From assembly GCA_050945235.1 (NCBI GenBank), contig JBMNSO010000043.1, positions 1 through 13,234 on the forward strand: a stretch of DNA of 13,234 bases. The letters are read 5' to 3'. The translations under genes and the position numbers were made by a program. Below, in pieces: positions 1 through 5,683 of the stretch. The notes under the pieces are model-generated. The model saw only the letters and a program-made list of their open reading frames with translations, was not told the origin of the DNA and did not search any database. Numbering within the stretch: the first letter of the stretch is position 1; every line of letters starts with the position of its first letter. The DNA comes from DUOD01 sp050945235 (GTDB lineage: Bacteria > Bacillota > Clostridia > DUOD01).

Positions 1-1192
1 TATAAACAGGTTGTCCATGAGCACCAGGCTGGGAGATATTAGGCTGAATACCCCCTTGGCCTTTGTAGAGGGTGAACTGAGGTTTACAATAAACGGGCAG
101 GAATTTTGTTTCAGTACAGATGATACCCTCAGGGATGTAATAAACCAGATCAATGGGGACCAGAAGGCAGGGGTCACATTAACATACAGCAGCCTGACCG
201 GTAGGTTTACCCTACAGACCAAGGCCACCGGTTACACGGCCCAAATTGAGTGCCGAGACACAGTGGGAAATTTTCTGTCTGCCATTGGTATAGATACCGC
301 CGAAGTAGCAAGGGGTGAAGATGCAGTATTAACCATAAAAGGCCAAAGGGTATACAAAAGCAATAATACCTTTACAATAGACGGTATCACCTACAGCCTT
401 AAGGCCAAGACTAATCAGCAGGTTACCCTGATAGTGGATAACGATGTGGATACTGCCGTTGATAATATAAAGACCTTTATCGATAAATATAACCAGTTTA
501 TAGAAAAAATGAATGGTAAATTAAGGGAGAAACGGGATGCTTCTTATTTACCCCTAACTGATGAACAAAGGGAGGCAATGAGCGAACAGGATATAAAATT
601 ATGGGAGGAAAAGGCCAAAAGCGGTTTGTTGAAATCCGATTCCATACTGGAGAATATCCTTTACGGTATAAGAAGGGCGTTAATAGAAAAGGTGGAGGGT
701 GTTAATATCGGCTTATCGGAAATAGGTATAACCACCGGTCAGTGGTATGAAAACGGAAAACTATATATAGACGAAAAAAAGTTGAGGACTGCTCTGTTGG
801 AGAAAGGGGATGAGGTAGCCAGGCTTTTCAGCCAATCATCCAGTATCGGTTACTCACCGGATCTAACCGGGCAGGATAAAGAAATAAGGTATTCAAAATC
901 GGGCATTATGCACCGGATATCCGATATTATCCAGGACAATATTCGTACAATCAGGGATGGTAACGGTAAAAAGGGTATTCTGCTGGAGAAGGCGGGCATA
1001 GATGGCGATTTAAGCGATGTTAACAATCTTATGAATGATCAGCTTAAGAACATGGATAAGCAGATAGACAGGGCCCTTGAACTCCTTGCCAAAAGGGAGG
1101 AACGTTACTGGCGGCAGTTTACCGCCTTGGAAAGGGCTATGCAGCAGATGTATGCCCAAAGTGACTGGTTATATCAGCAGCTCAATTTATAA
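1..1192 (+). CDS. fliD: Flagellar hook-associated protein 2 (filament cap), 3' part
   Basis: The reading frame is open to the left edge (first full codon at base 2), so this is the middle and C-terminal part of FliD, about 396 residues. FliD forms the cap at the tip of the flagellum under which exported flagellin folds. The visible part has a beta-rich central region, a long helical stretch beginning around the DKYNQFIEKMN segment, and a C-terminal coiled-coil region ending in KREERYWRQFTALERAMQQM...YQQLNL. That ending is typical of FliD, where the final helices polymerise and bind the export chaperone. A TTG at 11 and an ATG at 17 are in frame but have no convincing ribosome binding site, and a FliD lacking its N-terminal helix would not assemble, so I read them as internal codons. 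fliS follows after 21 bp, consistent with one operon. Identification rests on the C-terminus and on the neighbours. Confidence 0.9.
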   Translation, partial: INRLSMSTRLGDIRLNTPLAFVEGELRFTINGQEFCFSTDDTLRDVINQINGDQKAGVTLTYSSLTGRFTLQTKATGYTAQIECRDTVGNFLSAIGIDTAEVARGEDAVLTIKGQRVYKSNNTFTIDGITYSLKAKTNQQVTLIVDNDVDTAVDNIKTFIDKYNQFIEKMNGKLREKRDASYLPLTDEQREAMSEQDIKLWEEKAKSGLLKSDSILENILYGIRRALIEKVEGVNIGLSEIGITTGQWYENGKLYIDEKKLRTALLEKGDEVARLFSQSSSIGYSPDLTGQDKEIRYSKSGIMHRISDIIQDNIRTIRDGNGKKGILLEKAGIDGDLSDVNNLMNDQLKNMDKQIDRALELLAKREERYWRQFTALERAMQQMYAQSDWLYQQLNL

Positions 1193-1213
1193 GCTTAGCA
1201 GGAGGGAATTAAT

Positions 1214-1609
1214 ATGGCAATTGCCAATCCGTATCAGGCATATAAACAACAGAGTGTAATAAATGCTAGTCCTGGTCAATTAATCATTATGCTTTATAAT
1301 GGGTGCATGAAATTTATCAAACTGGCTGAAAAATCCATTGAACAAAAGGATTTCCAAGGTGCCAACAATGCCATCCAAAGGGCTCAGGACATCGTAGAGG
1401 AGCTTATGTCAGGTCTAGACATGCAGTATGACATCTCCAACAACTTTTTAAGCTTATACGAGTATATGGACCGCAGGCTGGTGGAGGCAAATATTAAAAA
1501 GGACAAAACTATTTTAAAAGAGGTATATAATCTTATTGCCCAGCTTAGGGACACTTGGGTGGAAGTGGTTAAAATAAACGGGACCCCCAGCAGGAGTAAA
1601 GGGGTTTAG
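1214..1609 (+). CDS. fliS: Flagellin export chaperone FliS
   Basis: A 131-residue, all-helical protein of normal FliS length. FliS binds the disordered C-terminus of newly made flagellin in the cytoplasm, prevents early polymerisation and delivers it to the flagellar export gate. The opening, MAIANPYQAYKQQSVINASP followed by GQLIIMLYNGCMKFIKLA, is the family signature. The conserved helix carrying ANNAIQRAQDIVEELMSGLD also matches. The start is set by AGGAGGG at 1200-1206, seven bases before the ATG. It lies 21 bp after fliD and 4 bp before the FlgN/FliT-like gene, so the three are probably co-transcribed. Nothing is broken or missing. Confidence 0.96.
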   Translation: MAIANPYQAYKQQSVINASPGQLIIMLYNGCMKFIKLAEKSIEQKDFQGANNAIQRAQDIVEELMSGLDMQYDISNNFLSLYEYMDRRLVEANIKKDKTILKEVYNLIAQLRDTWVEVVKINGTPSRSKGV

Positions 1610-1613
1610 GATT

Positions 1614-2099
1614 ATGGAAAACACAATGAAGGAAACCGTTATTCCAATAATACAATGTACAAGGGAGAAAAGGGATAGGTTTATTGAGATCCTGCGTATT
1701 ACCCGGAAACAGACTTTGGCTTTGGCCGGGCAAAGTACGGAACAATTGATGAAACATATACAACATAAACAGGAACATATTGATGCAATAGACCGGTTGG
1801 ATGATAGATTAAATTGTTTGTATGCACAGGTCGGTCATCGGCTGGACACGGCGGGTAATAACGACAAAGACGGTAACTTGTACCCGGATAATAATTGCCT
1901 TATGCAGTTGATATCCGAAACAAAGGAATTGATGAAGCAGATTTATGATATTGAACAAAGGAACAAGGAAATAATAACTGCCAGGATTAACAGGTTGAAG
2001 CTAAAAATACAGGACCTTAATCTGCGCAAGAAAAGCCAGGGTGCTTACAACCAAAGGGTCAAGACAACCGGAGGCGTATATATCGATAGTAAGAGCTAG
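1614..2099 (+). CDS. FlgN/FliT-like flagellar chaperone
   Basis: A 161-residue, mostly helical, charged protein without signal peptide or membrane segment. It lies 4 bp after fliS, and its ribosome binding site (AAAGGGG, 1598-1604) sits in the last codons of fliS, which suggests coupled translation. Position and helical content fit the small export chaperones: FliT, which serves FliD, or FlgN, which serves the hook-filament junction proteins. The last 20 residues (QGAYNQRVKTTGGVYIDSKS) resemble the C-terminal tail of FlgN family members, which often end in a Y-x-x-x-x-x-x-GGVYID-like motif. The gap around residues 80-95 (NNDKDGNLYPDNN) looks like a loop between two long helices. I cannot separate FliT from FlgN by eye. 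ATG 1626 is a possible alternative start. Confidence 0.62.
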   Translation: MENTMKETVIPIIQCTREKRDRFIEILRITRKQTLALAGQSTEQLMKHIQHKQEHIDAIDRLDDRLNCLYAQVGHRLDTAGNNDKDGNLYPDNNCLMQLISETKELMKQIYDIEQRNKEIITARINRLKLKIQDLNLRKKSQGAYNQRVKTTGGVYIDSKS

Positions 2100-2110
2100 G
2101 AATTTAACTA

Positions 2111-2139
2111 TTGCTTTTCACCAGCATTAGGGTTATAAT
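2111..2139 (+). promoter_or_regulatory. SigA-type promoter of the structured RNA
   Basis: TTGCTT (2111-2116) and a perfect TATAAT (2134-2139) are separated by 17 bp, an almost ideal housekeeping promoter. Transcription should begin near 2146. It starts 12 bp after the flagellar operon and lies directly before a region rich in inverted repeats, so it probably drives a separate and possibly strong RNA. Confidence 0.78.
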
Positions 2140-2145
2140 TGAAAA

Positions 2146-2366
2146 AACAGCCATTACTTAGGTCTGTGGTTGAAAATCGATGCCAGTCGCAGGCGAAACG
2201 ATCCACGTAAGTTAGTCAAAGACTAATGATCATGGTGCGGCTTAGAAGTAAGACCGGCCAATATTTTTTTAAAAATATTGAGAGGGGTATTAGTGACGGT
2301 AGAACCCGAGCGAATCCTCCAGTCGGCGGGTGTGGGGACAAAGACCAGGTCAGCTAAGGAATGGGG
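2146..2366 (+). ncRNA. Structured noncoding RNA, possible raiA-motif RNA
   Basis: No credible reading frame lies here, but complementary segments are dense and nested. A closing helix joins CCATT-A-CTTAG (2151-2161) to CTAAG-G-AATGG (2354-2364), extended by GTCT 2162-2165 with AGAC 2342-2345. Inside it are: a three-part arm (GTGG 2166-2169/CCAC 2203-2206, ATCG 2176-2179/CGAT 2199-2202, GCC 2182-2184/GGC 2192-2194); a hairpin TTAGTC 2212-2217/GACTAA 2221-2226; CTTA 2241-2244/TAAG 2249-2252; an AT-rich hairpin 2259-2268/2271-2280; and ACCCG 2304-2308/CGGGT 2327-2331. It begins at the predicted start of a strong promoter. Size, branching, a Clostridia-like host and a raiA/hpf gene 3.3 kb downstream suggest the raiA-motif RNA. 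That name is from memory and unverified. Ends are approximate; no terminator is seen before 2400, so it may also be the leader of the next gene. Confidence 0.6.
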
Positions 2367-2399
2367 TGTTAAATTGATCAAAGCGAGGGGATTAGTTCC

Positions 2400-2690
2400 A
2401 TGTATCAGGACAAAACATTAGTGTGTAAGGATTGCGGTGAAGAATTTGTGTTTACCGCCGGCGAACAGGAATTTTATGCAGAGAAAGGCTTCCAAAACGA
2501 GCCCTTAAGGTGTAAATCCTGTAGGGATGCCAGAAAGAATAATATGAGAAGGGCAAATGGAGGAGCTAGAAAGAGAGAGATGTATACTGCTGTTTGTGCC
2601 CAATGTGGCGGTGAGGCAAAGGTTCCCTTTGAGCCAAAAAACGGCCGACCGGTGTACTGCAGCGATTGCTTTCAAACAATGAATGATTAA
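2400..2690 (+). CDS. Small zinc-ribbon protein with four CxxC pairs
   Basis: A 96-residue protein with cysteine pairs at 9/12, 38/41, 66/69 and 87/90, enough for two zinc ribbons. The first module (VCKDCGEEFVFTAGEQEFYAEKGF...P.RCKSCR) matches a widespread zinc-ribbon family that I know from Firmicutes and Chloroflexi. The second (AVCAQCGGEAKVPFEPKNGRPVYCSDCF) resembles a CxxC/CxxC partner domain often found with it. The two are joined by a basic linker (about residues 42-60), so nucleic acid or ribosome binding is possible, but the function is unknown. GAGGGG (2385-2390) is nine bases before the ATG. The gene begins only about 35 bases after the closing helix of the structured RNA. It has no separate recognisable promoter, so it is probably transcribed by read-through. 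A terminator follows at 2768. Confidence 0.86.
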   Translation: MYQDKTLVCKDCGEEFVFTAGEQEFYAEKGFQNEPLRCKSCRDARKNNMRRANGGARKREMYTAVCAQCGGEAKVPFEPKNGRPVYCSDCFQTMND

Positions 2691-2740
2691 ATAATCCCTT
2701 GCTTAACTAGCCCATACTGAAAATACTAGGTGGATTATTT
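2689..2740 (+). other. Stem-forming repeat in the zinc-ribbon 3' UTR
   Basis: AAATAATCC (2689-2697) is the exact reverse complement of GGATTATTT (2732-2740), enclosing 34 bases. The first arm overlaps the stop codon. It is weak and AT-rich, but could form in the mRNA upstream of the real terminator. Its role is unknown. Confidence 0.35.
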
Positions 2741-2767
2741 TGGACATAGATATTCCAGGACGGTCTG

Positions 2768-2793
2768 GAGGCCCAAGGACATGGGCCTCTTTT
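2768..2793 (+). terminator. Intrinsic terminator after the zinc-ribbon gene
   Basis: GAGGCCCA (2768-2775) pairs perfectly with TGGGCCTC (2782-2789) around a six-base loop and is followed by TTTTCTCGTTT. It closes the RNA/zinc-ribbon transcription unit and separates it from the AT-rich region to the right. Confidence 0.82.
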
Positions 2794-2876
2794 CTCGTTT
2801 ATGTGATTACTTTAACTAAATTTCGCCAATTTTCAATTAAATGCGCAATACAAAAAGGTGTCATAGGAATAAAATA

Positions 2877-2884
2877 TTGTCGAA
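2877..2884 (+). promoter_or_regulatory. Possible Spo0A box (left)
   Basis: TTGTCGAA matches the core of the Spo0A target (TTTGTCRAA; here preceded by A, not T). It is 30 bp to the left of the first DnaA-box-like element. A single octamer can occur by chance; its pairing with the site at 3036 is what makes it notable. Confidence 0.35.
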
Positions 2885-2913
2885 TTACAGAAACTTAATA
2901 GATAACTTTAACC

Positions 2914-3008
2914 ATATACACAATATTATCCACAGAAAGGTTCCTAAAATCAAGGTTATCAACAGAGTTATCCACATTATCCACAGAATTAATGTCCACA
3001 TATCCACA
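2914..3008 (+). promoter_or_regulatory. Cluster of DnaA-box-like 9-mers
   Basis: The DnaA box consensus is TTATNCACA. Exact TTATCCACA copies lie at 2926-2934, 2968-2976 and 2977-2985, the last two directly abutting. One-mismatch variants are ATATACACA at 2914-2922, TTATCAACA at 2956-2964 and ATATCCACA at 3000-3008; ATGTCCACA at 2992-3000 has two mismatches and shares a base with the last. All point the same way. Start-to-start spacings are 12, 30, 12, 9, 15 and 8 bp. Three perfect 9-mers within 60 bp is far beyond chance. Known roles for clusters away from the origin include titrating DnaA to restrain initiation (datA in E. coli, DnaA-box clusters in B. subtilis) and transcriptional control by DnaA. 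The cluster ends 95 bp before the ABC transporter promoter, so regulation of that operon is also possible. Confidence 0.72.
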
Positions 3009-3035
3009 TTAGGGCTAAAATTACACCCAATATTT

Positions 3036-3043
3036 GTGTCGAA
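3036..3043 (+). promoter_or_regulatory. Possible Spo0A box (right)
   Basis: GTGTCGAA shares the TGTCGAA core of a Spo0A box, with one mismatch to TTGTCGAA. It lies 27 bp to the right of the last DnaA-box-like element and in the same orientation as the left-hand site. It is also about 60 bp before the -35 element of the ABC transporter operon. Confidence 0.3.
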
Positions 3044-3103
3044 TAGAGTAATAATTTGGGAATATGGTATGGGTTATTATCTTGGCATCGGTTTATTTAT
3101 TGA

Positions 3104-3132
3104 TTGATTTTTTATAACATTTAATTTATAAT
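3104..3132 (+). promoter_or_regulatory. SigA-type promoter of the amino acid ABC operon
   Basis: TTGATT (3104-3109) and TATAAT (3127-3132) are 17 bp apart. The start point should fall near 3139. This places the in-frame ATG at 3134 upstream of the transcript and supports the later GTG at 3170 as the real start of the receptor gene. Confidence 0.78.
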
Positions 3133-3169
3133 TATGCATGGGAATAAACAATCAGGAGGGAAAATTGAA

Positions 3170-4033
3170 GTGAAAAAAAATATTAGAATAGTACTTACGG
3201 TAATTTTAGCCGTATGCTTGCTTATTACTGTGGTGGGTTGTGGGCAACAGGATACAACCGCTGGAGATCAGAAGGGTGCATCCACAAATGGACAGGAAGA
3301 TACATCCGACACCCAAGATAAAGAAGCATCCACTTTGGACAGAATAAAGGAATCCGGACGACTTGTTATGGGCACCAACGCTGAATTCGAACCCTTCGAA
3401 TACCACGAGATGGTGGACGGTAAACCTCAGATAGTGGGCTTTGATATCGACCTTTCCCAGATAATAGCAGATAAGTTGGGGGTTGAGCTGGTTATAGAAG
3501 ACATGGATTTCGACGGTTTAATTCCGGCCTTGGCTTCAAAAAGCATTGATATGATAGCCGCAGGCATGACTGCAGATGAGGAACGGGCAAAAAGCGTTAA
3601 CTTCTCAGAATCTTATTTTGATGCCAGTCAGGTAATAATCATCAGGGAAGATGACGACGGCATCAAGGGCCGGGAAGACTTGAAGGGCAAGAAACTAGGT
3701 GTGCAGCTGGGTACCACCGGGGACCAGGAAGCATCGAAGGAAGATGTGGGAGCAGCTGAGGTGGTAAGGTTCAATAAGGCCCCTGAAGCCATAGAAGATC
3801 TTAAAACCGGAAGGATAGATGCCGTTATACTGGACCAGGCCCCGGCAAAGGCATATGTTAGCCAAAACGAAGGTTTAATTATACTGGATGAAGAGTTGAC
3901 ACAGGAAACTTACTCACTGGCCTGCTATAAAGGCGATGACGAGTTTACCGAATTTTTAAATAACGTGATAAACGAAATCAAAGAATCGGGTAAATACGAC
4001 GAACTCCTTGAGAAATATGGATTAAATGAATAG
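3170..4033 (+). CDS. Amino acid ABC transporter, substrate-binding lipoprotein
   Basis: A 287-residue receptor of the family 3 solute-binding proteins (polar amino acids, ArtJ/GlnH type). It has a basic N-terminus, a hydrophobic segment and a lipobox VVGC with Cys24, so it is anchored outside the membrane. An acidic, Ser/Thr-rich linker (about residues 26-50) follows. The binding domain begins near DRIKESGRLVMGTNAEFEPFEY. Arg139, in MTADEERAKSVNFSESYF, is where the family binds the substrate carboxylate. Asp222, in GRIDAVILDQ, is where it commonly binds the amino group. I chose the GTG because AGGAGGG (3154-3160) is nine bases before it, the signal peptide then starts MKKN, and the upstream in-frame ATG lies before the transcription start. 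The exact amino acid carried cannot be read from the sequence. Confidence 0.93.
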   Translation: MKKNIRIVLTVILAVCLLITVVGCGQQDTTAGDQKGASTNGQEDTSDTQDKEASTLDRIKESGRLVMGTNAEFEPFEYHEMVDGKPQIVGFDIDLSQIIADKLGVELVIEDMDFDGLIPALASKSIDMIAAGMTADEERAKSVNFSESYFDASQVIIIREDDDGIKGREDLKGKKLGVQLGTTGDQEASKEDVGAAEVVRFNKAPEAIEDLKTGRIDAVILDQAPAKAYVSQNEGLIILDEELTQETYSLACYKGDDEFTEFLNNVINEIKESGKYDELLEKYGLNE

Positions 4034-4048
4034 ATAAGTTTGGTAGTT

Positions 4049-4084
4049 ATGGCTAGTAAGGTGGATATCCATGTTACTAGCCAT
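4049..4084 (+). promoter_or_regulatory. Stem-loop between receptor and permease genes
   Basis: ATGGCTAGTAA (4049-4059) and TTACTAGCCAT (4074-4084) form a perfect 11-bp stem, enclosing the palindrome TGGATATCCA (4062-4071). The sequence after it is AT-rich (ATATTTTATAAA) but has no real U-run. In such operons a stem here often stabilises or partly terminates the receptor transcript, so that more receptor than membrane parts is made. That role is inferred. Confidence 0.55.
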
Positions 4085-4148
4085 ATATTTTATAAACTAG
4101 ACGGGCCATATACTTTATAGACTAGACAGGAAAGGAGGAATACCGAAG

Positions 4149-4874
4149 GTGGAAAGGGCTGTCGAAATTTTATCGCAATATTATCCCTATTTATTAAACG
4201 GACTTAAGATAACGGTACTGGTGACACTGGTTTCCGGGGCGTTGGGGACGGCTATAGGTCTTGTTCTGGCATTGATGAGGCTGTCTATGTTTACTCCCTT
4301 TAAGTTCCTTGTGACCACTGGCCTGTATAAAAGGAATAATAAATTTATTGTTTGGCTTGCTCATTTTAACCCCCTTAGTTTTATAGCCAAGGTCTATATA
4401 GAAGTGATAAGGGGTACACCCAGCATGGTGCAGCTGGTAATCTTTGCTTTCATTATTTTTGTAAACACTGATTCCCGGTTCATGATTGCATCGGTGGCCT
4501 TTGGCATAAACAGCGGGGCGTATGTAGCGGAACTTATAAGGGCCGGTATCCAGGCGGTGGACAAGGGTCAGATGGAGGCAGGCAGGTCCCTGGGGCTATC
4601 CTATGGTATGACCATGAGGTATGTGATTATTCCCCAAGCTGTTAAGAATATTTTACCGGCACTGGCCAATGAATTTATAGTACTTTTAAAGGAAACATCC
4701 ATAGTAGGGGTAATCGGTTTGGACGACCTGGTAAGGGCAGGCAATATTATCCGAAGCAGGACCTATGACGCCTATGTGCCTTTACTCACGGTGGCGGCCA
4801 TATATTTATGCATGACCCTTACGTTATCCAACCTGCTGGCAAGGTTTGAAAGGAGGTTGAGACAAAGTGATTAA
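4149..4874 (+). CDS. Amino acid ABC transporter, membrane permease
   Basis: A 241-residue integral membrane protein of the HisM/GlnP family, the channel of the transporter. The first membrane helix (about residues 17-40) carries LKITVLVTLVSGALGTAIGLVLALM. YIEVIRGTPSMVQLVIFAF is the signature stretch before the middle helices. The EAA loop that docks on the ATPase begins at Glu143 (EAGRSLGLSYGMTMRYVIIPQAVKNILPAL). A polar insertion at about residues 55-72 (TGLYKRNNKFIVWLAHFN) separates helix 1 from the REV/RGTP segment. The start is GTG with AAGGAGG (4132-4138) ten bases upstream. It lies 115 bp after the receptor gene, across the stem-loop, and overlaps the ATPase gene by 8 bp, indicating translational coupling. 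Confidence 0.95.
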   Translation: MERAVEILSQYYPYLLNGLKITVLVTLVSGALGTAIGLVLALMRLSMFTPFKFLVTTGLYKRNNKFIVWLAHFNPLSFIAKVYIEVIRGTPSMVQLVIFAFIIFVNTDSRFMIASVAFGINSGAYVAELIRAGIQAVDKGQMEAGRSLGLSYGMTMRYVIIPQAVKNILPALANEFIVLLKETSIVGVIGLDDLVRAGNIIRSRTYDAYVPLLTVAAIYLCMTLTLSNLLARFERRLRQSD

Positions 4875-5589
4875 AGTGGTTAATCTCCATAAATACTTTG
4901 GAGAATTGGAGGTATTAAAGGGTATTGACACCGACATAGAAAAGGGCGAAGTGGTATGCGTTATAGGACCCAGCGGTTCAGGTAAAAGCACCTTTTTAAG
5001 ATGCCTTAATCTTTTGGAGGCACCCACCAAGGGCGATATTTTTATCGAGGGTGTATCCATCACCGACCCCAAGAATGATGTCAATAAGCTTAGGCAGAGG
5101 ATGGGCATGGTATTTCAGCAATTTAACCTCTTTCCCCATATGACGGCGGTGGATAACCTCACCCTGGCACCTACAAAGTTAAAGGGCCTTAGTGTCGATG
5201 AGGCCAGGGAAAAGGCTGTAGTGCTACTTAAGAAAGTAGGGATAAACGAAAAGGCCGATGTATACCCCGCCCAGCTATCCGGCGGACAAAAGCAGAGGGT
5301 GGCCATAGCACGGGCCCTGGCCATGGACCCGGATATAATGCTGTTTGATGAGCCTACTTCAGCCTTGGACCCCGAGATGGTGGGTGAGGTATTGGAGGTA
5401 ATGAAGCAGTTGGCCCGGGAGGGTATGACCATGGTGGTGGTAACCCACGAAATGGGATTTGCCCGGGAAGTTGGAGATAGAATACTTTTCATGGACGAGG
5501 GGATAATAGCAGAAGAGGGTACCCCTTACGATATCTTCAATAACCCGACAAACGAAAGGACAAAGGCTTTCCTCAGCAAGGTATTATAA
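4867..5589 (+). CDS. Amino acid ABC transporter, ATP-binding protein
   Basis: A 240-residue cytoplasmic ATPase of the GlnQ/HisP group, normal length. All motifs are intact: Walker A GPSGSGKST (34-42), Q-loop Gln84 (VFQQFNLFPHMT), ABC signature LSGGQ (137-141), Walker B MLFDEP with Asp161 and Glu162, D-loop SALD, and switch His194 (VVTHEMGF). MVFQQFNLFPHMT and the SALDPEMVGEVL stretch are characteristic of polar amino acid transporters. The start is GTG. AGGAGG at 4851-4856 is ten bases upstream, inside the end of the permease gene, which it overlaps by 8 bp. No clear terminator follows, so some read-through into hpf is possible. Confidence 0.96.
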   Translation: MIKVVNLHKYFGELEVLKGIDTDIEKGEVVCVIGPSGSGKSTFLRCLNLLEAPTKGDIFIEGVSITDPKNDVNKLRQRMGMVFQQFNLFPHMTAVDNLTLAPTKLKGLSVDEAREKAVVLLKKVGINEKADVYPAQLSGGQKQRVAIARALAMDPDIMLFDEPTSALDPEMVGEVLEVMKQLAREGMTMVVVTHEMGFAREVGDRILFMDEGIIAEEGTPYDIFNNPTNERTKAFLSKVL

Positions 5590-5606
5590 AATTATAGTTT
5601 TTACTT

Positions 5607-5633
5607 GAAGGATTGGCAAATCTTTTATAGAAT
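5607..5633 (+). promoter_or_regulatory. SigH-like promoter of hpf
   Basis: GAAGGATTG (5607-5615), 13 bp, then AGAAT (5629-5633). The Bacillus SigH consensus is RWAGGAWWT, 12-15 bp, HGAAT, so only the last base of the -35 element differs. A SigA reading here (TTGAAG/TATAGA) would have a poor 15-bp spacer. The homologous B. subtilis gene (yvyD/hpf) is known to be under SigH and SigB control, which supports the call. Confidence 0.6.
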
Positions 5634-5683
5634 AAAATTAAAGAAGGTAAACTGCAAAATATTTCTAAAAGGAGCTGACTGCT

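Larger units (their letters stand above)
2794..3103. other. AT-rich noncoding region holding DnaA-box-like repeats
   Basis: This stretch has no credible gene. An 88-codon open frame beginning at 2841 has no ribosome binding site, and its sequence is just the translation of the repeats. The region is markedly richer in A+T than the genes on either side. It contains a tight cluster of DnaA-box-like 9-mers (2914-3008) and two Spo0A-box-like octamers (2877 and 3036). A third, weaker Spo0A-like site on the minus strand (2821-2829) differs from consensus at one position. No dnaA, dnaN or rpmH lies nearby, so this does not look like the main chromosomal origin. Confidence 0.6.

Noticed and set aside
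2146..2366. Cyclic-di-GMP, cobalamin or T-box riboswitch, 6S RNA or tmRNA
   Set aside because: A c-di-GMP switch was considered because of the flagellar genes, but the conserved cores of these classes are not found. The branched fold does not match the rod-like 6S RNA, and no tmRNA acceptor end or tag frame is present.
2821..2829. Third Spo0A box on the minus strand
   Set aside because: TTGGCGAAA has a mismatch in the core position of the box, and it is closer to the terminator than to the DnaA boxes; too weak to list.
2794..3103. Main chromosomal origin (oriC)
   Set aside because: DnaA boxes and AT-rich DNA fit, but no dnaA, dnaN, rpmH, parA/B or gidA-type gene is nearby, and I see no clear DnaA-trio element. 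A titration or regulatory cluster is more cautious.
2841..3107. 88-codon open frame across the AT-rich region
   Set aside because: It has no ribosome binding site, its composition (Ile, His, Asn, Arg runs) is simply the DnaA-box repeats translated, and it overlaps the promoter of the ABC operon.
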